Shown here in pieces: positions 51,715-59,831 of a stretch of 64,000 bases of DNA (positions are counted from its first letter, which is position 1; each line of letters starts with the position of its first letter). Made by a program: the position numbers and the translations under genes. The stretch comes from Larkinella knui (GTDB taxonomy: Bacteria; Bacteroidota; Bacteroidia; Cytophagales; Spirosomataceae). The stretch lies in NCBI RefSeq assembly GCF_003858645.1, contig NZ_RQJP01000001.1:124001-188000 (forward strand), written 5' to 3'. The notes under the pieces were generated by a model, which saw only the letters and a list, made by a program, of their open reading frames with translations, was not told the DNA's origin and searched no databases.

Positions 51715-53127
51715 ATGCCGACTCAAACCCGCTACCTTTCCGCATTCAATCGTCTTCGTGTGCATCAGTTGCCAACGTCATCAACTTCATTTTCTCGCCA
51801 GGATTTCGGCGCCAACTTCGTTTGGGGAGCGGCTACGGCAGCCTATCAGATCGAAGGGGCCCACCAGACCGACGGACGCGGGCCCTCGATCTGGGATACG
51901 TTCACGCACGACCAGCGCTGGGGGCGGTTTCGGGATCATGGCGATGTCGCCTGCGAGTTTTACCACCGGTACGAAACCGATCTGGCCTTGCTAAAGAGCC
52001 TGGGGTTTACGGCTTTTCGCTTTTCCCTTTCATGGTCGCGCATTATGCCCGACGGAACGGGACGAATCAATGAGCGGGGGCTCGATTTTTATAACCGGTT
52101 GATCGACAGTTGCCTGGCGATGGGCATCGAGCCCTGGGTAACGCTTTACCACTGGGATTTGCCCCAGGCGCTCGAAGCGAAAGGGGGCTGGACCAACCGG
52201 GCGGTTATTCGCTGGTTTTCCGACTACGTCGAGTGCTGCACCAAAGCGTTTGGGCATAAAGTAAAGAACTGGATGGTGCTCAACGAACCGCTGGTGTTTA
52301 CGGCGGGCGGTTATTTTGCCGGTATTCACGCGCCGGGTCGGCGGGGGTTGTGGAATTTTCTGCCAGCTGTTCACCACGCCGTTATTTGCCAGGGAGAAGG
52401 GGGGCGGATCATCCGCCGGAACGTCCCCAATGCCCGGATCGGCACCACGCTTTTCTGTGCGCCGGTCGAGCCGCATACCCACCATTCGCGGGATCTCCGG
52501 GCGGCTGCCCGAATCGATGCCCTGGGAAACCGGCTTTTTATCGAACCCAGTCTGGGCCTGGGCTATCCGGTGCAGGATGCGCCCTTGCTGAAACAAATCC
52601 TGACGAAATACGCGAATCTGGGTGATTTGCAGCGGGCCGCTTTTGATTTCGATTTCATCGGTTTGCAAAATTACTTCCGGCTGGTGGTTCGCCACGACTG
52701 GTTTACGCCGTATTTCTGGGCCCGGGAAGTGAAACCCGGACGGCGAAACGTGGTCGAAACAACGGCGATGGACTGGGAAGTATATCCGGAAGGAATTTAC
52801 CGCGTGATTCGCCAGTTTTCGGCTTACGAAAAGGTAAAGGAAATTATCATTACCGAGAATGGAGCGGCTTTTCCGGACCGGTTGCAGGACGGTCAGGTGA
52901 ATGATCCGCAGCGGGTGGCATTTTACCAGGCTTATCTCCGGCAGGTGTTGCGGGCCAAGCAGGAGGGTTTCCGGGTGGGCGGTTATTTTGCCTGGTCGCT
53001 GATGGATAACTTCGAGTGGTCGGAAGGCTACCGGCCCCGCTTCGGGCTGGTTTATATCGACTACGCCACCCAGCAGCGTATCGTCAAAGAATCGGGAAAC
53101 TGGTTCCGTACGTTTTTAACCACCTGA
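51715..53127 (+). CDS. GH1 family beta-glucosidase
   Basis: 470 aa, normal for GH1. The N-terminal signature is FVWGAATAAYQIEGA (35-49); acid/base Glu191 lies in VLNEP and the nucleophile Glu381 in ITENG. Sugar-binding residues His147 (YHWDLP), Asn190 and the final WSLMDNFEWSEGY stretch are all present, so the enzyme should be active. The first 25 residues are not a signal peptide, so it is cytoplasmic and hydrolyses small beta-glucosides or beta-galactosides. It is divergent to the glycosyltransferase gene and not part of a SusCD locus. Confidence 0.95.
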   Translation: MPTQTRYLSAFNRLRVHQLPTSSTSFSRQDFGANFVWGAATAAYQIEGAHQTDGRGPSIWDTFTHDQRWGRFRDHGDVACEFYHRYETDLALLKSLGFTAFRFSLSWSRIMPDGTGRINERGLDFYNRLIDSCLAMGIEPWVTLYHWDLPQALEAKGGWTNRAVIRWFSDYVECCTKAFGHKVKNWMVLNEPLVFTAGGYFAGIHAPGRRGLWNFLPAVHHAVICQGEGGRIIRRNVPNARIGTTLFCAPVEPHTHHSRDLRAAARIDALGNRLFIEPSLGLGYPVQDAPLLKQILTKYANLGDLQRAAFDFDFIGLQNYFRLVVRHDWFTPYFWAREVKPGRRNVVETTAMDWEVYPEGIYRVIRQFSAYEKVKEIIITENGAAFPDRLQDGQVNDPQRVAFYQAYLRQVLRAKQEGFRVGGYFAWSLMDNFEWSEGYRPRFGLVYIDYATQQRIVKESGNWFRTFLTT

Positions 53128-53161
53128 TGTATTCCTGATCTATTCGAAGTAAGCAATTGAC

Positions 53162-53314
53162 TTACTGAAATTTAACCTCCGGCCCAATTAACCGTCTGTG
53201 TAAATTAATCCCTGGATTTATTGAAAATAGAAAATTGGGTGGTAAATTTCCACGTCGTAAACTGCCTAAAAGATTCGGCTCAAGGATACTGTAAGGCAAA
53301 TAATCTTCAACCAT
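53162..53314 (-). CDS. Unrecognised short frame in the 345-base gap after beta-glucosidase
   Basis: Bases 53128-53472 lack a clear gene. The minus strand holds one frame open from 53395 to a TAA at 53162; from its only ATG (53312-53314) it codes for 50 residues, MVEDYLPYSILEPNLLGSLR onwards to LIGPEVKFQ. The residue mix (aromatics, Pro, Gly, Asn) looks more like protein than random sequence, and the open frame before the ATG (FIQAGCTWNTSDFYTNEQ) looks protein-like too, suggesting the tail of a larger lost gene. No start fits that longer version, and no family was recognised. Low certainty. Confidence 0.25.
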   Translation of the reverse strand: MVEDYLPYSILEPNLLGSLRRGNLPPNFLFSINPGINLHRRLIGPEVKFQ

Positions 53315-53472
53315 TACTCCACTTTGTTCGTTAGTATAGAAGTCACTGGTATTCCAAGTACATCCCGCCTGAATGAAATCAGGCAGTCGGCACGGTCATT
53401 GGCAGTTTATCTACCTGCCCGATCCATAGCTAATTTCAGGAAACCGGCCGGCTTGTTAACTGATTAGTATTG

Positions 53473-54570
53473 ATGCAAACACCCGTAAAATTTTCCAATT
53501 CCACACGGTCGCAATTTTTTGCCACTGCCCGACACCGAGTTGATGCCTATTTTAAAGAAAACGGTATTTCTCCCAATGCCAACTTCGCCATGTGGTTCAA
53601 AGCCAGCTTTTTTCTGGGCGGCTACGGACTGCTGTACGGCCTGATTATTTCCAATCTGTTTGGTGCCTGGGTCATGCTGGGGCTGGCCATTTTGCTGGGG
53701 GTATTTGCCGCTTTTATTGGCTTCAATGTTTCGCACGATGCCATCCACGGGGCCTTCTCGTCACGCAGCTGGCTCAACAAGGTACTGGGCAGCAGTTTCT
53801 ATTTTATCGGAGCCAATCCATATGTCTGGAAACTGTCCCACAACATCGTTCATCATACCTATACCAATATATTTGGTCACGACGAGGACATCGATGTGGC
53901 ACCGGGCCTGATTCGGCTGGAGGATGGGGAAGAGTATAAGCCTTGGCAGCGGTATCAACACCTCTACGCTTTTCCACTCTATTCCCTGGCGTCTCTCTCC
54001 TGGGTTTTTCGCAAGGATTTTGTGAAGTTTTTTCAGAAAAAAATCGGGCAACACCAGAATCCGAAACATCCGCTGCGCGAATACATCACCTTGTTTACCA
54101 CGAAGGCGGCTTATTATTTCTGCTTTCTGATTCTGCCTTATCTGGTGCTGGACCTGGCTTGGTGGCAAATTGCACTGGGCTTTGTCATCATGCACATGGT
54201 GGAAGGGCTGGTTTTGGGCGTGGTTTTTCAGCTGGCCCACGTGGTGGAAGGAACGTCATTTCCGGTGCCGGTCAACGGGCAAAGCATTCAGGAGTCCTGG
54301 GCCGTTCATCAACTGCGTACGACGGCCAATTTTGCCCCCCAAAGCAAAACGGCGGCTTTTTTCTGCGGGGGCTTAAACCGGCAGATCGAGCATCATCTCT
54401 TTCCCAAAGTCTGCCACATTCATTACCCGGCCATTACGGCCATTGTGAAGCAAACGGCGGCCGAATTTGAACTGCCTTACTTGGAAAACCGGACTTTTTT
54501 CTCCGCCTTGCATTCCCATTATCGAATCCTGAAACGGCAAGGCCGGGCTGAACTGGCAGAAGCCGCCTGA
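53473..54570 (+). CDS. Membrane fatty acid desaturase (front-end type, no cytochrome b5)
   Basis: 365 aa from the ATG at 53473. The three His boxes are HDAIH (about 88-92), HNIVHH (about 123-128) and QIEHH (near 320), with Gln replacing the first His of box three as in front-end and linoleoyl-CoA desaturases. Four or so hydrophobic spans surround the di-iron site. The enzyme would introduce a double bond into acyl chains of membrane lipids with O2 and an external electron donor (ferredoxin), since no cytochrome b5 domain is fused. Such genes help keep membranes fluid in the cold. Monocistronic, with a terminator following. Confidence 0.92.
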   Translation: MQTPVKFSNSTRSQFFATARHRVDAYFKENGISPNANFAMWFKASFFLGGYGLLYGLIISNLFGAWVMLGLAILLGVFAAFIGFNVSHDAIHGAFSSRSWLNKVLGSSFYFIGANPYVWKLSHNIVHHTYTNIFGHDEDIDVAPGLIRLEDGEEYKPWQRYQHLYAFPLYSLASLSWVFRKDFVKFFQKKIGQHQNPKHPLREYITLFTTKAAYYFCFLILPYLVLDLAWWQIALGFVIMHMVEGLVLGVVFQLAHVVEGTSFPVPVNGQSIQESWAVHQLRTTANFAPQSKTAAFFCGGLNRQIEHHLFPKVCHIHYPAITAIVKQTAAEFELPYLENRTFFSALHSHYRILKRQGRAELAEAA

Positions 54571-54598
54571 AGGATCATCGAATAGAAATTGAAAACAG

Positions 54599-54624
54599 AA
54601 ATCCGGCCCTAAACCGGATTTTTT
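54599..54624 (+). terminator. Terminator of the desaturase gene
   Basis: AAATCCGG (54599-54606) and CCGGATTT (54614-54621) form a perfect 8-bp stem with a seven-base loop and a T-run to 54624. Confidence 0.8.
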
Positions 54625-54726
54625 GTTTTTCGTACCTCCGAACTTCAGTCCGTGAGATTCTTCCTCTTTCCAGACTCTAGTTGGTAGGCTAGAATCTGAC
54701 GAACCAAAGTCCGGAGGTACAAAAAC
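54625..54726. repeat. Imperfect inverted repeat with ACCTCCG arms
   Basis: Left arm 54625-54664 (GTTTTTCGTACCTCCG...) and right arm 54688-54726 (...CCGGAGGTACAAAAAC) are about three-quarters complementary with two indels, around a 23-base centre. It has no frame. It resembles a decayed palindromic intergenic element rather than a terminator, which lies just upstream. Confidence 0.5.
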
Positions 54727-54793
54727 AAACTCTTTTGTAATAAAAACCGGTTAGCTTCGTCTTTACCAAAATGAAAGCTAAATCTCCGGGTCT

Positions 54794-55510
54794 ATGAAAA
54801 CCGTTCAGCTTCTTGTCTTCTCCATTTTAATACTCCGGACCCTGCCGGGTTTGGCGCAGGAAACTATCGGATACCGCGTCATCGGTCATATTCGGGGATT
54901 ACCCGATCAAACGAAAATGTACCTGATTGACGGCGGCAAACGGAAAATCATTGACTCGGCAGTGGTTCATCAGGAGCGGTTTATCTTCCAGGGAAATATG
55001 GCCGAAACGGCGCATACGTATCTGTATGCGGGAAAAGGCAGTGTGAGCCTGAAGCTGGCGGATATTCTGCTCGACAACCGAACCATTCAGGTCGAAGCAG
55101 CGAAACCTGTCTACGACAGTGTCACGGTAAATGGCTCCGATATCGACCGGCTTTGGAAAGAATGGTGGCGGGATGATCAGCAAATTGGGTATCAACGGTA
55201 CCGGATCAAACAGGTATATGAGTCGTTGGCCGCCAAAAAGGATACCGCCAATGCGGAAAAATTAAAGAAGGTAATCGACGAAATGACCGAAAATCGCATT
55301 GATTTATTGAAGACTTACGTCAAACGCTACCACACCACCGCCGTTGGAGCCGCATTGCCAACACTCTGTACGTTAGGTGATTATCTGACGAAAGCCGATT
55401 ACCTGGAAATGTATCAAACGCTGTCGCCCACCTGGCAAAATTCCGGGTTTGGCCGGGAAATTCTGGAGCAGGCCGGAAAAAAAGCGAATCAGCCACCAGC
55501 ATCAAAATAG
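54794..55510 (+). CDS. DUF4369-domain exported protein lacking a thioredoxin domain
   Basis: 238 aa with a signal peptide (LLVFSILILRTLPGLAQ). The region 25-120 (YRVIGHIRGLPDQTKMYLID, GNMAETAHTYLYAGKGSVSL, LADILLDNRTIQVEAAKP) is a DUF4369 domain, followed by a helical stretch ending LSPTWQNSGFGREILEQAGK. In most homologues this sequence runs straight into an AhpC/TSA-thioredoxin domain with CxxC. Here it stops with QPPASK, so the redox domain is missing. The absence of any thioredoxin-like frame downstream shows it is not a frameshift within the window. Possibly a naturally short paralogue. Confidence 0.75.
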   Translation: MKTVQLLVFSILILRTLPGLAQETIGYRVIGHIRGLPDQTKMYLIDGGKRKIIDSAVVHQERFIFQGNMAETAHTYLYAGKGSVSLKLADILLDNRTIQVEAAKPVYDSVTVNGSDIDRLWKEWWRDDQQIGYQRYRIKQVYESLAAKKDTANAEKLKKVIDEMTENRIDLLKTYVKRYHTTAVGAALPTLCTLGDYLTKADYLEMYQTLSPTWQNSGFGREILEQAGKKANQPPASK

Positions 55511-55545
55511 TCCGGCAAGCTATACGTCGACTGAAAACCGGTTTC

Positions 55546-55716
55546 TCAACTAAACAGAATGGTGATGGCAATCATCACAAATGTGAGAATCACCAGCCAG
55601 TCGGGCCGGTCGGGTTTTGGTTTTTTTCGGGCCGGTTTACCGTATTGGTTGTAATAACCGGCAAATCGGGCCGGCCGGGTCTGTTGTGAACGTTGAAAAT
55701 GCAGTGGAACCGTCAT
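55546..55716 (-). CDS. Small single-span membrane protein (56 aa)
   Basis: A 57-codon frame from ATG at 55714-55716 to TGA at 55546-55548. Residues 1-35 are Arg/Pro/Lys/Gln-rich (QQTRPARFAGYYNQYGKPAR, KKPKPDRPDW); residues 36-55 form one hydrophobic helix (LVILTFVMIAITILF) at the very C-terminus. The topology is that of a tail-anchored small inner-membrane protein. No family is recognised. It converges with the DUF4369 gene. The clean N-basic, C-hydrophobic layout argues that it is real. Confidence 0.55.
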   Translation of the reverse strand: MTVPLHFQRSQQTRPARFAGYYNQYGKPARKKPKPDRPDWLVILTFVMIAITILFS

Positions 55717-55855
55717 GGCTTTTGGGAAATGGATTGTCCCAAAAGTGCCCGGCGATTCTTAATTTCACCTGAATATCTCCTTAGAATTTACTTAGAGTCC
55801 CTTTTCTGTATGGATACCGGTTTTTCCAGGGTTGCCCGGTGCGCTCCAAGTGCCC

Positions 55856-56311
55856 TTAGAGCTCGTACGTCACGGTTTGCTGAAGCACCGTGCCATCGTC
55901 CGGTTTAAAGGAAACCAGCATAAGCCCCTTTTTATTGGTTTTATGGTAGCCTCCCGGCTCTTTTGAGTTTTGGTAGGGAATGCGGGTGGTTTCAAAGCCC
56001 AGCATCTTTTTTTTCAGTGAACCTTGCCCAAACGAAAGTTGCCGGAAGCTGCTTTCCGTCAAAGCCGTATCCATTTCAGACACCGTAAAAACGGAATCCC
56101 GTGGCGATATGGCCTGAATTTCAACCAGCAGCAGCCCCGATGCGCTGGTCGGTTTTCCATTCTCATCCACCAGCGCGAGTGAGACGATCAGGCCGTCAGC
56201 GCCGTCTTTGCGGACTTCCACCTCTTTCAGGAGCTTGGGGGAGTTTGAATTTTTAGGGGTACAACTTGCCGCCGACAGGCAAGCCAGGAGAAGACCGGTG
56301 GAAATTTTCAT
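55856..56311 (-). CDS. Lipoprotein of unknown function
   Basis: 151 aa. The signal MKISTGLLLACLSAASCTPK has a lipobox ending at Cys17. The mature part (VEVRKDGADGLIVSLALVDE, SASGLLLVEIQA) resembles a beta-sandwich for an extracellular domain, but no named family could be assigned. It sits downstream of the heparinase-like gene's stop on the same strand side, with 78 bases between, but the order (heparinase start far right) makes co-transcription after it possible. Function not known. Confidence 0.65.
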   Translation of the reverse strand: MKISTGLLLACLSAASCTPKNSNSPKLLKEVEVRKDGADGLIVSLALVDENGKPTSASGLLLVEIQAISPRDSVFTVSEMDTALTESSFRQLSFGQGSLKKKMLGFETTRIPYQNSKEPGGYHKTNKKGLMLVSFKPDDGTVLQQTVTYEL

Positions 56312-56389
56312 GAATAGATGCCGTTAGAAATAGCCTGTTTCTATAACCCATCCGGTCGGAAACGGTTTAAAGTTTACGGGATTCGTGGG

Positions 56390-58267
56390 CTAACGCGGCC
56401 ACTTTTCCAGCGGCTGTACCTTCGCACTGGCCTTTTTGACGGCTTTTTCAGGGATGAGCAATACCGTCAGGGCGGTTTTTGACTGAGCGGGCACCTGCAC
56501 TTCAAAACCAACGCGGATCGTGCCGGGGTTGGCCGCATCGTAGGCCTGGGGCGGGTCGGTCGACCAGGTTTTCAAAACCACCCTGGCGGGCTCCCGTACC
56601 TCCAGAATCAATTTTTTGCCATCTTTGGTGAGTTCCGCTTTGTTCTTTCCGAGCAATTTTACATCCGCCGGCGTCAGCATGGTCCAGCGAACGGTGGTTT
56701 CAGCCGCCGGCGTTTCCAGTTCGTCCCGAACCACGACGTAAGCCTTGTTAACCAGCGCAACACCGCGTGTCGCTTTCGTCACCGATTCCTTGTAACAAGC
56801 GGTCAGGTCCGTCACGGCATACATGAACTCCGGTTTCGCTGAAAAGGCGCTAATGGGTGCTTTTTCAAACACCCGTTGCAGTTCGTTGTTGATGGTCAGG
56901 GTATTATGTACAAAGTTGTTGTACCGGAAAACCTGCCACCGTTGCGAATTTTGTTCCCGGTTCCACAAATCCACGCCTTTCGACTCCAGCGACTCGTAGT
57001 CCTGCATCCCAAAATCCATGGCCCAGCGAACGCCATCGGCTTCCATAACGAATGAACCCACATCCATATGGGCGTGGCTGGTTCCCGGACTACCGCCTTT
57101 GACGCCAAGGTAAATGGCCGCCGGATCGGTCCAGGAAGCGCGCATGAGAGCCACCGGCGTTTTGCCCATACCGGTCCACATCAACGCCTTCGGTGCTGTC
57201 ATGGAGGATAGGCTCACCCCGCCACTCCAGAGCATGGTAGCCGGCAGTAACCGATCTTTGACAAATTTGCCGGCTTCGTCGTTCAGCAGGTGATCCCGCT
57301 CAACCCACAGAAGCGACGGATCTTTCCGTTTGTTGGCAAACCAGAACATGGCGGGTTGCAACTCCCCGCGCAGGCCCGAGTCGGAGTAGTTGAACGCCAT
57401 GCCGGAAGGCCCGGTCATGTTTTCGAGGTAAGCCGCAGTTTGCAGAAAACCGGGTTGGGCGGCTATCCCAAAATCGGTACCAAATGCTTTTTCCAATGCG
57501 CTGGCGAGCATAACGTTAAAGCTTGTGCCGTATCCCCAGTAGCTATAACCTTCGGGATAAGCGCCGTCGGGCTGGTACTCCTTCATGGGTAATACCACCG
57601 AATCGATGGCCCGGTTGATGATGCTTTTTGCCAGCTCCGGCTGATCTTCGAAAATGGCAAGGGCACCATAGGTCATCCCGGCATTGCAAACCTGATTCCA
57701 GTTGTTGGTTATTTTCAGCCAGCTATTGTATTTGGGGTTGAGCGAAGGTTCAATACCTTTTTTCAGAATGGCCTCTTTAATAGCGGTGCGGGACGATTCG
57801 GCCAATCCGTAATACAACCAGTCGTAGCCAATGGCAACCGCCATCGTCATTTCGCCGACGTCCAGAAAGTGCGTCGGATTCCAGTCACTGAAAGCCGAAA
57901 TGGCGAGCAATTCTTTTTCGGCCCGGCGGAGGTAATTTTCCTGCTGGGTCATCCGCCAGGCGTAGGAAAGGTAAAAAATCCGGCGTAACCCTTCCCGGGA
58001 TTTACCGAGCAGCCGCCGGCCAATCTGAATCCGTTCGATTGGGGCTTCATTCAAGAGGGCGTCGCATTCCGCCAGGATAATGGTGTGCAGTTTCTCCCAC
58101 GTTTTATCGGCCGCTACGGTGCGTTTGATCGGCTCTTCTTGTCCTTTCAGCAGCAGGATGCGCGGATGATCGGGCAGGGAAATCTGGCTTCCGATACGGT
58201 CCGTTTGCGCCTTTGCGTTCAGGCAGGCCAGAAGCACAAGGGTAATGAGCGTAAAGACGGTTTTCAT
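56390..58267 (-). CDS. Heparinase II/III-family polysaccharide lyase, exported
   Basis: 625 aa from the ATG at 58265-58267 (MKTVFTLITLVLLACLNAKA, signal peptide). An (alpha/alpha) toroid (about 60-330: GRRLLGKSREGLRRIFYLSY, WNPTHFLDVGEMTMAVAIGY, WNQVCNAGMTYGAL) is followed by the heparinase II/III beta-sandwich with HAHMDVGSFVMEADGVRWAM and DFGMQDYE, RWQVFRYNNFVHNTLTI. The His in the first and last of these are family landmarks. It would cleave a uronic-acid-containing polysaccharide by beta-elimination; the exact polymer (heparin, alginate, hyaluronan or other) cannot be told. It diverges from the Gfo/Idh gene. Confidence 0.88.
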   Translation of the reverse strand: MKTVFTLITLVLLACLNAKAQTDRIGSQISLPDHPRILLLKGQEEPIKRTVAADKTWEKLHTIILAECDALLNEAPIERIQIGRRLLGKSREGLRRIFYLSYAWRMTQQENYLRRAEKELLAISAFSDWNPTHFLDVGEMTMAVAIGYDWLYYGLAESSRTAIKEAILKKGIEPSLNPKYNSWLKITNNWNQVCNAGMTYGALAIFEDQPELAKSIINRAIDSVVLPMKEYQPDGAYPEGYSYWGYGTSFNVMLASALEKAFGTDFGIAAQPGFLQTAAYLENMTGPSGMAFNYSDSGLRGELQPAMFWFANKRKDPSLLWVERDHLLNDEAGKFVKDRLLPATMLWSGGVSLSSMTAPKALMWTGMGKTPVALMRASWTDPAAIYLGVKGGSPGTSHAHMDVGSFVMEADGVRWAMDFGMQDYESLESKGVDLWNREQNSQRWQVFRYNNFVHNTLTINNELQRVFEKAPISAFSAKPEFMYAVTDLTACYKESVTKATRGVALVNKAYVVVRDELETPAAETTVRWTMLTPADVKLLGKNKAELTKDGKKLILEVREPARVVLKTWSTDPPQAYDAANPGTIRVGFEVQVPAQSKTALTVLLIPEKAVKKASAKVQPLEKWPR

Positions 58268-58388
58268 ACGTTGGGTGGGAATTGGTTTCATTCCAGGTCC
58301 AATAAGCGGAATGGGGGGCAAAGTCTACCCGTCTGCGGAATGCTATTTAAAGTTACTTTTATTCTACGCTGGTAGTTTTTTAAATTTT

Positions 58389-58410
58389 TGTACTTTACGT
58401 AAAAAGTACA
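58389..58410. promoter_or_regulatory. Palindromic candidate operator between divergent genes
   Basis: TGTACTTT (58389-58396), six bases ACGTAA, and AAAGTACA (58403-58410) form a perfect 8+8 dyad in the 193-base spacer between the lyase (starts at 58267, leftward) and the oxidoreductase (starts at 58461, rightward). The spacing is that of a dimeric repressor site. Regulator unknown; no regulator gene lies next to it. Confidence 0.5.
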
Positions 58411-58460
58411 TATTCACGGAATCTAAAACCCCGGCGTAACCCGCTGAAACCTTCAAGTAA

Positions 58461-59831
58461 ATGGATCTTTTTAACATTAACCGCCGTCGTTTCCTGCAAG
58501 GTGCTACGGCATCGCTCGCCCTCTCGACGCTGGGAGCCTACGGAATGGACGTGCTCCATCAGGGGAAAACCTGGCGTGTCGCCCTGATCGGGACCGGTTG
58601 GTACGGCAAAAGCGATTTATTTCGGCTGATTCAGGTAGCTCCGGTTGAAGTCGTTGCGCTTTGCGATGTGGACAAAAACCAGCTCAATGCGGCCGGGAAA
58701 CTGGTCAGCCAGCGTCAGAAATCCGGCAAAACGCCCAAACTGTACGGTGATTACCGGAAGTTACTGGCGGAAAATGAACTGGATATTGTCCTGATCGGAA
58801 CGCCGGATCACTGGCATTCCCTGCAAATGATCGATGCCGTTAAAGCCGGAGCGAACGTTTACGTGCAGAAACCGATCAGCGTGGATGTCATGGAAGGCGA
58901 AGCGATGGTGGCGGCCGCCCGGAAATACAAGAAAGTGGTGCAGGTCGGTACGCAGCGCAAAAGCACCCCTCACCTGATCGAAGCCAAAAAGAATATTGTC
59001 GATGCGGGGCTGCTGGGCAAAATCTCGCACGTGGACATGTGCTGCCACATTCACATGCGGGCCAACGGCAATCCGCCGGTGACCGCCGTTCCTGATTTTC
59101 TGGATTATGAAATGTGGACCGGTCCGGCACCGATGCGCCCGTACGACGGTTTGCCGCACATCCGCTGGTGGCGCACTTTCAAAGAATACGGCAACGGCAT
59201 CATGGGCGATATGTGTATTCACATGTTCGACACCGTGCGCTGGATGTTGAAACTCGGCTGGCCGACCCGCATCAGTTCAGAAGGCGGTATTTATGTGCAG
59301 AAAGAAGGCAAATCCAATATTCCCGATACGCAGTCGGCGGTTTTCGAATATCCCGAATTGAATTGCGTCTGGTCGCAACGCAGCTGGGGAACGCCAACCA
59401 ACCCGGATTATCCGTGGTCGTTTACGCTGTACGGTGAAAAAGGCACCCTGTGGGCCAGCACGATGCAGTACGATTTTATTCCGCAGGAAAAGGGCGGGCA
59501 GAAGATCCACAAAGACGTGGTTTACGAAAAGGAAAAATACCCCGAAGATCTGACGGAAGAACGCATCGAATTGAATGCCGCACCGGCTACCCGTCTGCAT
59601 ATGATTGATTTTCTGGCCGCTATCGAAAAAAATGGTCGGCCCGTTGCCGATATTGAGGAAGGACACATTTCGACCGCAAGCTGTATTCTGGCTAACATTT
59701 CGATGCAAACCGGTCGGCCCATCGTTTACGATCCGGTGAAGCGCGAAATTGTCGGCGACCGCGAAGCCAATGGTCTGCTGGCGCGTCCTTACCGGAAACC
59801 ATACATTCACCCTGATCCTAAAAAAGTATAG
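58461..59831 (+). CDS. Gfo/Idh/MocA-family oxidoreductase, Tat-exported (second in window)
   Basis: 456 aa. A twin-arginine signal (NRRRFLQGATASLALSTLGA) starts the protein. The Rossmann loop is VALIGTGWYGKSDL (40-53). The usual EKP reads QKP here (VYVQKP, Lys137 kept), and DMCIHMFDTVRWML supplies the conserved C-terminal His region. Exported members of this kind with tightly held NAD occur in Bacteroidota glycan loci. The Glu-to-Gln change is next to the catalytic Lys and may alter the reaction. The next gene begins at the base after its stop, so translation is coupled. Confidence 0.9.
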   Translation: MDLFNINRRRFLQGATASLALSTLGAYGMDVLHQGKTWRVALIGTGWYGKSDLFRLIQVAPVEVVALCDVDKNQLNAAGKLVSQRQKSGKTPKLYGDYRKLLAENELDIVLIGTPDHWHSLQMIDAVKAGANVYVQKPISVDVMEGEAMVAAARKYKKVVQVGTQRKSTPHLIEAKKNIVDAGLLGKISHVDMCCHIHMRANGNPPVTAVPDFLDYEMWTGPAPMRPYDGLPHIRWWRTFKEYGNGIMGDMCIHMFDTVRWMLKLGWPTRISSEGGIYVQKEGKSNIPDTQSAVFEYPELNCVWSQRSWGTPTNPDYPWSFTLYGEKGTLWASTMQYDFIPQEKGGQKIHKDVVYEKEKYPEDLTEERIELNAAPATRLHMIDFLAAIEKNGRPVADIEEGHISTASCILANISMQTGRPIVYDPVKREIVGDREANGLLARPYRKPYIHPDPKKV

